From positions 1 to 41,520 of the forward strand of contig JAUWLS010000006.1 in assembly GCA_030613565.1 (NCBI GenBank): DNA of 41,520 bases, given 5' to 3'. This stretch comes from Candidatus Shapirobacteria bacterium. Its GTDB lineage: Bacteria > Patescibacteriota > Microgenomatia > UBA12405 > JAUWLS01. A program made the translations under genes and the position numbers. The notes beneath the pieces are model-generated. The model searched no databases and was not told where the DNA came from. It saw nothing but the letters and a program-made list of their open reading frames with translations. Of the stretch, positions 28,796 to 35,845 are shown piece by piece; within the stretch, counting starts at the first letter, position 1; each line of letters begins with the position of its first letter.

Positions 28796-29923
28796 CTATC
28801 TTGTTTGGGGAAGTTTAGCAAGCTCTTCAATTGTGTGTTCGTCACAGTGGTTTAATACTTCAAAAAGACGATCTCTAATCTCGTTGGCATCCGTTTTTTT
28901 TAAAGTTCTTTCAAAGGATCTTAGAGTTACTCTTACCAATAAATTTTTCTCTACTGGTTTTATCCCCAATCTTTTTCTAGCTTGAATTGGTAATTGATCA
29001 AAAGGGGTTTCTGAAACTATTTCAACAGATTCGACCACGTCTTCCTCTGTGTGTATTCTAACCAAGCTATCTATTTCATCCAAAGTCACACCTGATGAAA
29101 CTGGAACAGAAAGATCTCTAGTTATTGGAGGCATAAAAGATATGGGGTTGTAAGGATTTAAATCACTCATCTGAGAAACCACTCTTGGGTCAGTACTTCT
29201 AAACAATCGAGGATCTTCAATTCCTTTTATTACCATGGATAGTCTTTCTAAGCTAATCCCAGCTGCCCAGACCAGATAATCATCGGGGTCAATCCCTATA
29301 TTTTGCAATACAGGAATAATGATCTGACCCCCGTCAAATACCGTTTTCCACCTTTGACCTGTCCTTATTTTAGCCTTGATGCCGTCAGTAATATAATGGA
29401 GTTCTTTTCTTTCTATTTTTATTTCTGAGCCATCTTGGAGGCATGATCTGAGAGTCAAGTCCATTAATTCCCTAATATCAGTAGTTGTAGTTGTCTCACT
29501 ATCCAGTTTTCTCTTAATTTTCCATACATCAAGTTGATGGTGATTTCCTTCTTTGCGATAAACAATACCTGGGAATAAAAATACTCCACTTTCACCATCA
29601 AAACTATTTCTAATATATTCAACGGCTGTAGCAGACATTTGTGTTCGCAAAACTCTAAAATCATCAACATACTGTGTATGCAATCGGCTTCTCATTATAG
29701 AATTTTGCGGAAACATAAGGTAATCAAAGTTATCTGCCAGTGAGACCACTGGATTTCCTCGAACGACTATCGTTCTTTCCTTGCTCGCGCTTAAACTTTG
29801 TTCGATTTTTGAAAAAAGCAAACTAATTGGAGAGATCCCATTTTTAGGATCAGTTAAATCCTTTAATCTCAATAAGCCACAAACCCTTTCTTGTCTGATA
29901 AGTCTTTTTCTCTCAGTTGACAT
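28796..29923 (-). CDS. Single-chain PheRS-like class II aminoacyl-tRNA synthetase paralogue
   Basis: 375 aa. The class II core resembles PheRS alpha: MRSRLHTQY, motif 2 GIVYRKEGNHHQLDVW (R123, HHQ 128-130), QNIGIDPDDYLVWAAGISLE and motif 3 Arg (R227). A C-terminal FDX-ACB domain (about 265-375, from ITRDLSVPV to DRLFEVLNH), normally at the end of PheT, follows. This is the layout of mitochondrial PheRS. The residues matching GFAFGMGMER of bacterial PheS read VWAAGISLER, so the amino-acid pocket may differ. The frame is open to 30091, but that extension overlaps the divergent gene and lacks homology; the ATG at 29923 is chosen. It may charge a tRNA or activate an amino acid for biosynthesis. 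Confidence 0.82.
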   Translation of the reverse strand: MSTERKRLIRQERVCGLLRLKDLTDPKNGISPISLLFSKIEQSLSASKERTIVVRGNPVVSLADNFDYLMFPQNSIMRSRLHTQYVDDFRVLRTQMSATAVEYIRNSFDGESGVFLFPGIVYRKEGNHHQLDVWKIKRKLDSETTTTTDIRELMDLTLRSCLQDGSEIKIERKELHYITDGIKAKIRTGQRWKTVFDGGQIIIPVLQNIGIDPDDYLVWAAGISLERLSMVIKGIEDPRLFRSTDPRVVSQMSDLNPYNPISFMPPITRDLSVPVSSGVTLDEIDSLVRIHTEEDVVESVEIVSETPFDQLPIQARKRLGIKPVEKNLLVRVTLRSFERTLKKTDANEIRDRLFEVLNHCDEHTIEELAKLPQTR

Positions 29924-29963
29924 AAAAAGCGGTATAATGTCGGAATTGTAGCACAAAACAGTC
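29924..29963. promoter_or_regulatory. Compact divergent promoter region
   Basis: TATAAT at 29932-29937 faces the PP-loop gene (leader about 20 nt). The same bases read on the other strand give ATTATA/TTATAC a few bases before the ATG of the PheRS-like gene. The two genes therefore seem to share a 40-bp overlapping promoter, favouring joint control. Confidence 0.5.
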
Positions 29964-30683
29964 ATGACAAATAAAACCACCACATTATTAAAAGGCAACA
30001 TTAATAAAACAGTAAGTAATTTTAATGGAAAAGCGATCCTGCTTTTTTCGGGAGGTTTTGATAGTAGTTTGGTAGCCTTAAGCTTTGCCAACGCTTATCC
30101 TAATGGCGAACTTTATTTGCTATCTATTGACAATGGAATCGTTGATAATAGTAATGCCCCCAGCAAGAACCTAGAAATTTTAGTAAGATATTTCCCAAAA
30201 TCTTTTAAGTATCACCATATCTACAAAAGCACAAAAAATGCCTTTCAAGAAATTGGGATGAGAAATATTGAAAAAGATTTTACCAAAAGAAAATACAAAT
30301 CACTCTTAATCTGTTTAGGATGTAAATTACTAATGCATCTTTCAGCGGCCAATTTGGCACTTAAACACAAAGTCAAAGTGGTTTTAGACGGTTACGCCCT
30401 GCGTCAGCAACTTTATCCTGAACAAACGAAAGAATTTATTTCCGTAATACAAGATCATTATCAAAAAAGGGGGTTGATTCATCTTTCTCCACTTTATTCA
30501 TTTTTAACAAGCAAAGAGATTATAAAAAATGCGTTTTTAGATTTTGGGATACAATTTAAAAAAAATGAACCTTCCTGTATGTGGGCAGATTCCTTTTCTG
30601 ATGCCCAACCAAAAGATGTAAAGAATTACACTATAGAGAAACTGAATTTAATTTTAAGTTCCTCCTATTTCAAAAAGTTGTGA
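29964..30683 (+). CDS. PP-loop ATP pyrophosphatase with three conserved-looking cysteines
   Basis: 239 aa. The N-terminal PP-loop LLFSGGFDSSLVAL (S29-S35) marks an adenylating N-type ATP pyrophosphatase. A CLGC pair (C117, C120) and a later Cys in NEPSCMW (C205) recall QueC-like and tRNA-thiolating relatives, in which cysteines hold zinc or an iron-sulfur cluster. DGYALRQQLYPEQ follows the central region. It might thiolate or amidate a small molecule or tRNA. Divergent from the PheRS-like gene over a shared promoter. Exact subfamily not decided. Confidence 0.8.
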   Translation: MTNKTTTLLKGNINKTVSNFNGKAILLFSGGFDSSLVALSFANAYPNGELYLLSIDNGIVDNSNAPSKNLEILVRYFPKSFKYHHIYKSTKNAFQEIGMRNIEKDFTKRKYKSLLICLGCKLLMHLSAANLALKHKVKVVLDGYALRQQLYPEQTKEFISVIQDHYQKRGLIHLSPLYSFLTSKEIIKNAFLDFGIQFKKNEPSCMWADSFSDAQPKDVKNYTIEKLNLILSSSYFKKL

Positions 30684-30707
30684 TAAAACACATTCTTTTT
30701 ATATACT
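30678..30707 (+). promoter_or_regulatory. Promoter of the glycosyltransferase-SLOG gene
   Basis: TTGTGA (30678-30683), 18-bp spacer, TATACT (30702-30707). An inverted repeat AGATGT/ACATCT lies between it and the ATG at 30740. Confidence 0.45.
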
Positions 30708-30739
30708 TGCTTTTAGATGTTTTATTTCAGGACATCTGA

Positions 30740-32575
30740 ATGTCACTAAAAATGATTAAACTACTAACTTCATCACAACCTTTTGGGTTCGGTCCGAGTT
30801 CTAAATTGGTAACCATCGTAAAACTACTTAAGAAACAGTATCGAGAAAAAATAAAAATAGATTTTATTGGTGATGATTCTGCTTTAACTTATGTTTCAAA
30901 AAATGGGGTTTATTTTAACAACATTATTTCTTACGATGGAGAATATCCGGATTCAAGAAACTACGACGTTGTTTTGAGTGTCATGAATCCACAGCTTGCT
31001 ATTTGGGGGTGGTTGAATCGCAAAAAAGTAATTTTTGTTGACAGTCTTTTTTGGTTTTACACCTGGAATAAAGAAAAGATTGAAAAAGCGAACAAGATCA
31101 TTGAGGAACTAAAATCAATTGACAAGATATCTGAAGCATGGTCTTTGATAAAAAACACTGATATCCACCATTTGCAATATATTGCCCACAAATTAAGTAC
31201 TTATTCCTGGGTTCAAAGCTATTTGCATGATGAATCTGTCACAAACAAGGAAAATAAATATCGGAAAAACTTTGAAAGAGAAATTGTGGGTGCAATAATT
31301 GACTCAAGTTATAAAAAATCCTCCACTAAAAAAAACAAAATCATTATTTCTCTGGGAGGTTCAATATCTCCATTGAACAGAAAAAAAGAAGCAATAAGAT
31401 ACGCCAGTTTAGTAATTAATTTAATGGAGAGTTTTATTGAGTCTCTTCCTTCGAAAATAGAAGTAATTTTAACTTGCAATCCAGAAATTCTATCTAAAAT
31501 AACATCAAATATTGATCGTCTTAGAATAGTCTCTTTGAACAATCAAGATTTTTTGAAGTCATTAAATAAAGCCGTGGCTGTTTTTGCCCCAGCTGGTATA
31601 ACAACGATTTATGAGTGTGCGCTTTATGAAACACCGATAATATTTTTACCTGAACAACACGATGGACATTTTAAAAATTATCAACGGATTGTTGACTTGT
31701 GCAAAAAGGATGAAAAACAATATTTTCCAGAAATATTGCTAAGTGGTCGTACTAGAAGAAAAGGAAATCCAGACCCAGATCAGGAAATTAAAGAAATTCA
31801 AAAAATCATAAAACAATTGAATAATAATATGACAGGCAAACTAGCCTCTGATATTAGATGCCAATTGACAGAAGTAAAAAACCAAATTTTCAATAAAGAT
31901 AAACGAAAAAAAATAGTAAAAAAACAAAGTGAGATTTTATATAAGAACACTAAAGTCTTCACTCAAAAAAACCTGACAAGTTCATTTAAAAAAGTAACAG
32001 ACAACACTAATCATCCCAAAATTCATAAAAAATTTAATGTCGGAATAATTTCATCAGCAGTTCACCCCGATAACTCCAAACTTATTAAATTTGCCAAGAA
32101 AATTGGAAAATTACTAGGTCAAAATCACTTGAATGTTCTAACTGGGGCATGTATTGGTTATGCCCAAATAATTGGCCAAGAAGCCCGAAAACATGGATCA
32201 AAACTAATTGGATTCTCCCCATCAGCAAACAATTATCTACATCAACTTGTTGACGACAATGCAAATACTAACACTTTTGATCAATTGTATTTTTCAAACA
32301 AAGGCTTCTCTGCTAGGTCTTTAGAATTTATCAAATCTTGCGATTCAATTATTTTATTAGGTGGTAGAATGGGTACTCTTTCAGAGTTTACTATTGCTTT
32401 TGAGGAACGGATTCCAATTTTTATTTATAAAGGTTTCGGGGGAATAAGTGACCATATTGAGGAAATAGTAAAAAGAACCGGCAAGAAAGACTGGACAAAA
32501 GTTTACTATTTTGATGATCCTGAAAAATTAACCAAGTCGTTGACCTCTAATTTAAAAAAAACGTATTACAAATAA
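30740..32575 (+). CDS. Fusion of a GT-B glycosyltransferase-like domain and a SLOG (LOG-family) domain
   Basis: 611 aa. Residues 1 to about 375 resemble MurG/GT28-type transferases: IIISLGGSISP, and the donor-site-like FAPAGITTIYECALYETPII with QHDGHFKN. A charged linker (about 375-430) follows. Residues about 430-605 form a Rossmann-like SLOG domain: VGIISSAVHPDNS, LTGACIGYAQIIGQEAR, and the LOG signature LLGGRMGTLSEFTIAFEE (GGxGTxxE). SLOG domains bind or cleave nucleotides, as in cytokinin-activating LOG or NAD-derived signal binding. Joining the two is unusual; the SLOG part may supply or sense the nucleotide substrate. End of the module. Confidence 0.78.
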   Translation: MSLKMIKLLTSSQPFGFGPSSKLVTIVKLLKKQYREKIKIDFIGDDSALTYVSKNGVYFNNIISYDGEYPDSRNYDVVLSVMNPQLAIWGWLNRKKVIFVDSLFWFYTWNKEKIEKANKIIEELKSIDKISEAWSLIKNTDIHHLQYIAHKLSTYSWVQSYLHDESVTNKENKYRKNFEREIVGAIIDSSYKKSSTKKNKIIISLGGSISPLNRKKEAIRYASLVINLMESFIESLPSKIEVILTCNPEILSKITSNIDRLRIVSLNNQDFLKSLNKAVAVFAPAGITTIYECALYETPIIFLPEQHDGHFKNYQRIVDLCKKDEKQYFPEILLSGRTRRKGNPDPDQEIKEIQKIIKQLNNNMTGKLASDIRCQLTEVKNQIFNKDKRKKIVKKQSEILYKNTKVFTQKNLTSSFKKVTDNTNHPKIHKKFNVGIISSAVHPDNSKLIKFAKKIGKLLGQNHLNVLTGACIGYAQIIGQEARKHGSKLIGFSPSANNYLHQLVDDNANTNTFDQLYFSNKGFSARSLEFIKSCDSIILLGGRMGTLSEFTIAFEERIPIFIYKGFGGISDHIEEIVKRTGKKDWTKVYYFDDPEKLTKSLTSNLKKTYYK

Positions 32576-32576
32576 C

Positions 32577-32642
32577 CTAATCCCTTATTCCTTCCTCATA
32601 TTTTAAAGGTCCTCGTTTTTTGTGTTTCACAACTTTGGCGAA
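32577..32642 (-). pseudogene. Remnant of a thermonuclease-like gene (last 21 codons)
   Basis: On the minus strand the frame reads FAKVVKHKKRGPLKYEEGIRD then TAG, closely matching the end of the nuclease at 20.9 kb (FAEIVKYKKRGPLKYEERVE). An in-frame TGA precedes it and the rest of the gene is missing. Repeat copy 3 begins 15 nt further upstream, on the same side as repeat copy 1 relative to the intact gene. The match is diverged at DNA level, so this is an old paralogue tail. Confidence 0.8.
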
Positions 32643-32657
32643 TCATGGCGAATTCGC

Positions 32658-32870
32658 CGCCCTGTCCCAACTGGCGGAGCTTACACCTGAAAATCCGAAC
32701 GGATTTTCTCCATTGATCATTAATTACAAAGGTATCCTCGGCGGTGACTGACCGCCACCATCCCCCACCTTCGGATTTATTTTTATTACTCTCTCCACCT
32801 GCCAGTCTAACTACTTTTGCTGTTGGCAGGTCGAGCAAAATTTCAAGTTTTTCTTTTAGCGACAAATTCT
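32658..32870 (+). repeat. Dispersed structured repeat, copy 3
   Basis: Left arm and centre match the other copies. In the right arm the usual CTTCGG/CCGAAG pairing is replaced by a different stem, CCTGCCA / TGGCAGG, while the flanking CAAGTTTTTCTTTTAGCGAC is kept. This suggests that the structure is preserved. It occupies the gap between the nuclease remnant and the RHH-PPDK promoter. Confidence 0.88.
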
Positions 32871-32904
32871 TTTCTGGAAAAACACAAAACCTTGTCAAAA
32901 ATTA

Positions 32905-32933
32905 TTGACGAACATACACAATTGTGTAATAAT
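32905..32933 (+). promoter_or_regulatory. Promoter with a palindromic operator in its spacer (RHH-PPDK gene)
   Basis: TTGACG (32905-32910), 17 bp, AATAAT (32928-32933). The spacer contains the 14-bp perfect palindrome TACACAATTGTGTA (32915-32928). The predicted transcript starts at the ATG at 32941. The encoded protein begins with a ribbon-helix-helix domain, so autoregulation through this palindrome is a straightforward prediction. Confidence 0.75.
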
Positions 32934-32940
32934 ACTTCTT

Positions 32941-35109
32941 ATGATTAGAACACAAGTTCTCCTTACACAAGAAATTGTTGAGGAAGTTAAAAAACTTTCT
33001 CGCCAACAAGACATTTCCAAGTCCAAAACAATCAGAAAATTACTTAGTCAGGTATTGGCTCTTGAAAGTGAAAAAACATCAAAAGAAAGTCACATTGCTG
33101 ATCTTGCGGATGCCAGCTTTCTTTTTAATTTAAATACTTTTACCAAAAAAAATCCAAGAATTGATGGTTTTAAAGAAATTTTTTCAGTTGGAGGCAAAAC
33201 TACAGAAATCAAAATTTTGGCAGACAAAACTTTCAGGTTTTATCTCAAAAATAAATCACTCCCAAAAAATCTGGAATTCAAAATAATTAAAGCAGCAAAC
33301 GAGCTAAAAGAACTTTCAGAAACAAAAACCCTTGTTGTCAGGCGAGCCTATATTGTTCCTAACCTTAATAATCCTCCTGGACCAAGATTTTTAGGCTTAA
33401 AACCAGACAAGGTTATTAATGCCATTAAAGAAATTTATAATTTTGCCATTAAACACGAATATTATCTTAAAAAAAATTCTCAAATAGCAGTATTTATTCA
33501 TCCTTTCGTTGACCCTAAGCCATTCCTTATTCCAATAAAGCCTAGTACGCTACTTCCATATGGTGGTTATGCCGCCCCATTAAACAAAAAAGCCAGCAGA
33601 GTAGAGATCTTTGCTGTCTGGGGGAACAGCGAAGGTGTTCAGTCCTTTAATGCCGTTGATCGTTATATTGTCGACACAAACAGAAAAATTATTCTCAAAA
33701 AAGACACTCCACAAAAAACTTTAATGTTATGTACTACAAAAAAATCCCAATCAGACAAAATTCAAGTTCCCCAAGATAAACAATTTGAACAAGTATTAAG
33801 TGATCCAGAAATTCTTGAAGTTGCTAGAGTAGTTAAAGACTTGACTAATAAATATGGACTTAGAAGGACAGAATTTTCTTTTGATGGAAAAGAAACTATT
33901 ATTTTTAACGAATCTGCGCCATATGAAATTTATGAAAAAAAGACTGACAACCTAGACAAAAAAGGCATTGTCAAAGTAATCTCTTCGGAAAAAGACGTTC
34001 AAAAATTAAACAAACTTAGTTCAAAACAAGTTCAAAAAACCATAGTTTATATTGATAAAAAAATTGTTCAAAATCGAGCCTATGATGTTCTTAACAGCGT
34101 AGCCGCTTTATCTAGTAAATTTACAGTTTTATACCCTGGACTTTCTGCAACCGCTCACGCCATGAGAGTGTTAAACGACTTTGGACATTCAGCCATTGTT
34201 GTTGGCAATAGAGTTTTTAAAGAAAAAGAAGAATTGATAATTAAAATTCGGGATAATCAAATAAATATCAACAAAGTATCTAAAGGGGGAGTTGATAATC
34301 TTATTGTCAACTTGCACGATGCCAAACTTTATGGTTGCGAAAAAGTCGGCGGAAAGGCCACTAATTTATCTTTGCTAAAATCGAAAGGATTTAATGTTCC
34401 TCACGGTGTTGTTCTAACCACTGATTTTTTTGATCAAATAATTTCTAAAAAAATTGGCAAGAAAAAAATTAATAACCAAATCATTAAAAAACTAGCCTGT
34501 TCAAAATTTGCCGTACCTAAAATCTTGTGGACAAAAATTCTTAAAACAGCCAAATTATCTCCAAAAAAGAAATATGCGGTTCGTTCTTCCGCCAACGTTG
34601 AAGATCAAAAAGATCACTCGTTTGCAGGGCAATTTGAAAGTTTTTTAAATACCAACTACCATCAAATCGATCAAAAAGTGGGTCAAGTAATTAAAAGTAC
34701 TTTTGATCCAAGAATTGCCAAGTATCTTAAAGCCCTGAATAAGCCTTGGTCGATCAAAATGGCTGTGGTTATTCAAGAAATGATAGATGCAGACAAATCA
34801 GGCGTTGTCTTTGGAAAAGATATACAAACTAATAATCAAGATTTAATAGTAATAGATGTTACTAGTGGCTTGGCTGAGGGTGTAGTTGATGGTACTGCCA
34901 AAACCCAAAGAATTCTTTATTCTAGAAGTAAAGATATTTTGCTAAATCAAAAAAAGAACAACACCAAAAAGATTTTAACTAGAACAGAAATAGACTCTCT
35001 TATAGAAATGACTCATAGTATTGAAAGATTAATGGGCGAACCTCAGGATATTGAATGGGCTATTGATAAAAAAGATCAAATTTGGTTAATTCAAACCAGA
35101 GACATTTAA
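32941..35109 (+). CDS. Ribbon-helix-helix domain fused to duplicated PPDK/PEP-synthase ATP-grasp with a phosphohistidine-like domain
   Basis: 722 aa. Residues 1-42: CopG-like RHH (IRTQVLLTQEIVEEVKKLS...SKSKTIRKLL). About 82-330: degenerate PPDK_N-like ATP-grasp (SVGGKTTEIKILADK, LVVRRAYIVPNL, WGNSEGVQSFNAVDRYIVD). About 395-440: swivelling phosphohistidine-like domain (YPGLSATAHAMRVLNDFGHS, candidate H406). About 460-722: canonical PPDK_N (VGGKATNLSLLKSKGFNVP, AVRSSANVEDQ...SFAGQ, VIQEMIDADKSGVVF, PQDIEWAIDKKDQIWLIQTR). No PEP-binding TIM barrel. The open frame begins at a TTG in the -35 box; the ATG at 32941 is the real start. It likely phosphorylates an unknown substrate through phosphohistidine while binding DNA. 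Confidence 0.82.
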   Translation: MIRTQVLLTQEIVEEVKKLSRQQDISKSKTIRKLLSQVLALESEKTSKESHIADLADASFLFNLNTFTKKNPRIDGFKEIFSVGGKTTEIKILADKTFRFYLKNKSLPKNLEFKIIKAANELKELSETKTLVVRRAYIVPNLNNPPGPRFLGLKPDKVINAIKEIYNFAIKHEYYLKKNSQIAVFIHPFVDPKPFLIPIKPSTLLPYGGYAAPLNKKASRVEIFAVWGNSEGVQSFNAVDRYIVDTNRKIILKKDTPQKTLMLCTTKKSQSDKIQVPQDKQFEQVLSDPEILEVARVVKDLTNKYGLRRTEFSFDGKETIIFNESAPYEIYEKKTDNLDKKGIVKVISSEKDVQKLNKLSSKQVQKTIVYIDKKIVQNRAYDVLNSVAALSSKFTVLYPGLSATAHAMRVLNDFGHSAIVVGNRVFKEKEELIIKIRDNQININKVSKGGVDNLIVNLHDAKLYGCEKVGGKATNLSLLKSKGFNVPHGVVLTTDFFDQIISKKIGKKKINNQIIKKLACSKFAVPKILWTKILKTAKLSPKKKYAVRSSANVEDQKDHSFAGQFESFLNTNYHQIDQKVGQVIKSTFDPRIAKYLKALNKPWSIKMAVVIQEMIDADKSGVVFGKDIQTNNQDLIVIDVTSGLAEGVVDGTAKTQRILYSRSKDILLNQKKNNTKKILTRTEIDSLIEMTHSIERLMGEPQDIEWAIDKKDQIWLIQTRDI

Positions 35110-35123
35110 CCCTACTCACCAAT

Positions 35124-35335
35124 CTGCCCTGTCCCAATTGGCGGAGCTTATACCTGAAAATCCGAACGGATTTTCTCCATTGATATTAATTACAAAGGTA
35201 TCCCCGCCGTAGCGGGATCTTTGACCTCGGCGGTGGCTGACCGCCACCATCCCCCGCCTTCGGATTTATTTTATCGCCCTCCTTCGTCGGCCGAAGATTT
35301 CAAGTTTTTCTTTTCAAACCCCTTCGGAGTTTCTC
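35124..35335 (+). repeat. Dispersed structured repeat, copy 4
   Basis: The most complete copy: left end CTGCCCTGTCCCAATTGGCG, nested hairpin, GC-rich centre with CCCGCCGTAGCGGG and GGCGGTGGCTGACCGCC, right arm with CTTCGG...CCGAAG pairing and the final AAACCCCTTCGGAGTTT hairpin. It starts 15 nt after the RHH-PPDK stop. From its end to 35510 I see no convincing gene. Confidence 0.92.
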
Positions 35336-35510
35336 TCACCTCCGGCAGTACAGTCCGACTCACTAACTTTTCTGATAATTTGGATTTTATCTCGACAACA
35401 CCAAAAACCTTTCCATTTCTAGCCCTCACTTTTCTTGGCTTGTTCCCGACTTTTCCTATTAGTTTTTTGATGACGAAAGTCAAAAATTTAGCCAATTTTA
35501 AGGATAAAAA

Positions 35511-35519
35511 TGGTATAAT
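35511..35519 (+). promoter_or_regulatory. Extended -10 promoter of the 47-aa membrane protein
   Basis: TGGTATAAT, a full extended -10 element, 16 nt before the ATG at 35536. No -35 is evident, as is common for extended -10 promoters. Confidence 0.55.
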
Positions 35520-35535
35520 ATAAATATAAAATCCT

Positions 35536-35679
35536 ATGCCTATCAGTGAAAAAGAGAACAAGCTAAAATCCAAAAGATTTATATTAATGTCAACGTTTAT
35601 TTCTATTTTCTCAATCTGGATATTGACAAATCTTCTCCCAATGACTAAACTGCGTAGCAGTTTAGTCATTGACTCATGA
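35536..35679 (+). CDS. Small single-helix membrane protein, 47 aa
   Basis: Starts MPISEKENKLKSKRF and continues with a membrane helix (ILMSTFISIFSIWILTNLL) before a short basic tail (MTKLRSSLVIDS). Charged cytoplasmic end followed by one helix gives an N-in orientation. The promoter position supports it. Its last third contains a 13-bp perfect inverted repeat. The opposite strand is also open (132 codons) but ends in repeat sequence and is judged less likely. No family recognised. Confidence 0.5.
   Translation: MPISEKENKLKSKRFILMSTFISIFSIWILTNLLPMTKLRSSLVIDS
35641..35669. repeat. Perfect 13-bp hairpin
   Basis: ATGACTAAACTGC, 3-nt loop GTA, GCAGTTTAGTCAT. It lies within the end of the 47-aa ORF and is not followed by a T run. 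It could be an mRNA-stabilising stem, an attenuator or a protein site. Confidence 0.75.
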
Positions 35680-35735
35680 TATCCAATTTATCCCCAAGGT
35701 ACGGACGTATTTAACAGTCACTCGAATCGATCAAT

Positions 35736-35805
35736 AGAACCGTTTTTTTAAACCCCTCCGGGACTTCTTTCGCCTTTGGTGAGTTTACAGCAAACTCTTT
35801 GTCCT
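35736..35805 (+). repeat. 3' fragment of the dispersed repeat
   Basis: From the AAACCCCTCCGGGACTTC hairpin through CGCCTTTGGTGAGTTT this aligns without gaps to the distal end of copy 5 (AAACCCCTTCGGGGCTCC...CGCTTTTGGCGACTTC). The rest of the element is absent. A GAGTTT/AAACTC hairpin follows. Confidence 0.6.
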
Positions 35806-35845
35806 CAAGCAAAATAATAAAAAAGAATGTTAAAAATATGGCCCG

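Noticed and set aside
24694-29923. Possible pyrrolysine-type system (PheRS-like enzyme, radical SAM, dehydrogenase)
   Set aside because: The radical SAM protein has SPASM-type extra cysteines unlike PylB, the aaRS has an FDX-ACB domain, which PylRS lacks, no PylC-like ligase is present, and no pylT-like tRNA was seen.
29924-30091. 56-residue N-terminal extension of the PheRS-like protein
   Set aside because: It overlaps the divergent PP-loop gene and its promoter and shows no family similarity; the ATG at 29923 follows a promoter and begins a natural N-terminus.
32596-32898. 100-codon minus-strand ORF
   Set aside because: It is almost wholly dispersed repeat copy 3 plus the nuclease remnant in the wrong frame.
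32905-32940. TTG start 12 codons upstream in the RHH-PPDK gene
   Set aside because: The TTG is part of the -35 box and the codons span the operator and -10 box.
35271-35669. 132-codon minus-strand ORF
   Set aside because: Its 3' third is repeat copy 4, its start lies in a perfect hairpin, it has no promoter that I can see, and it is antisense to a promoter-backed 47-aa ORF. It may be a decayed gene end.
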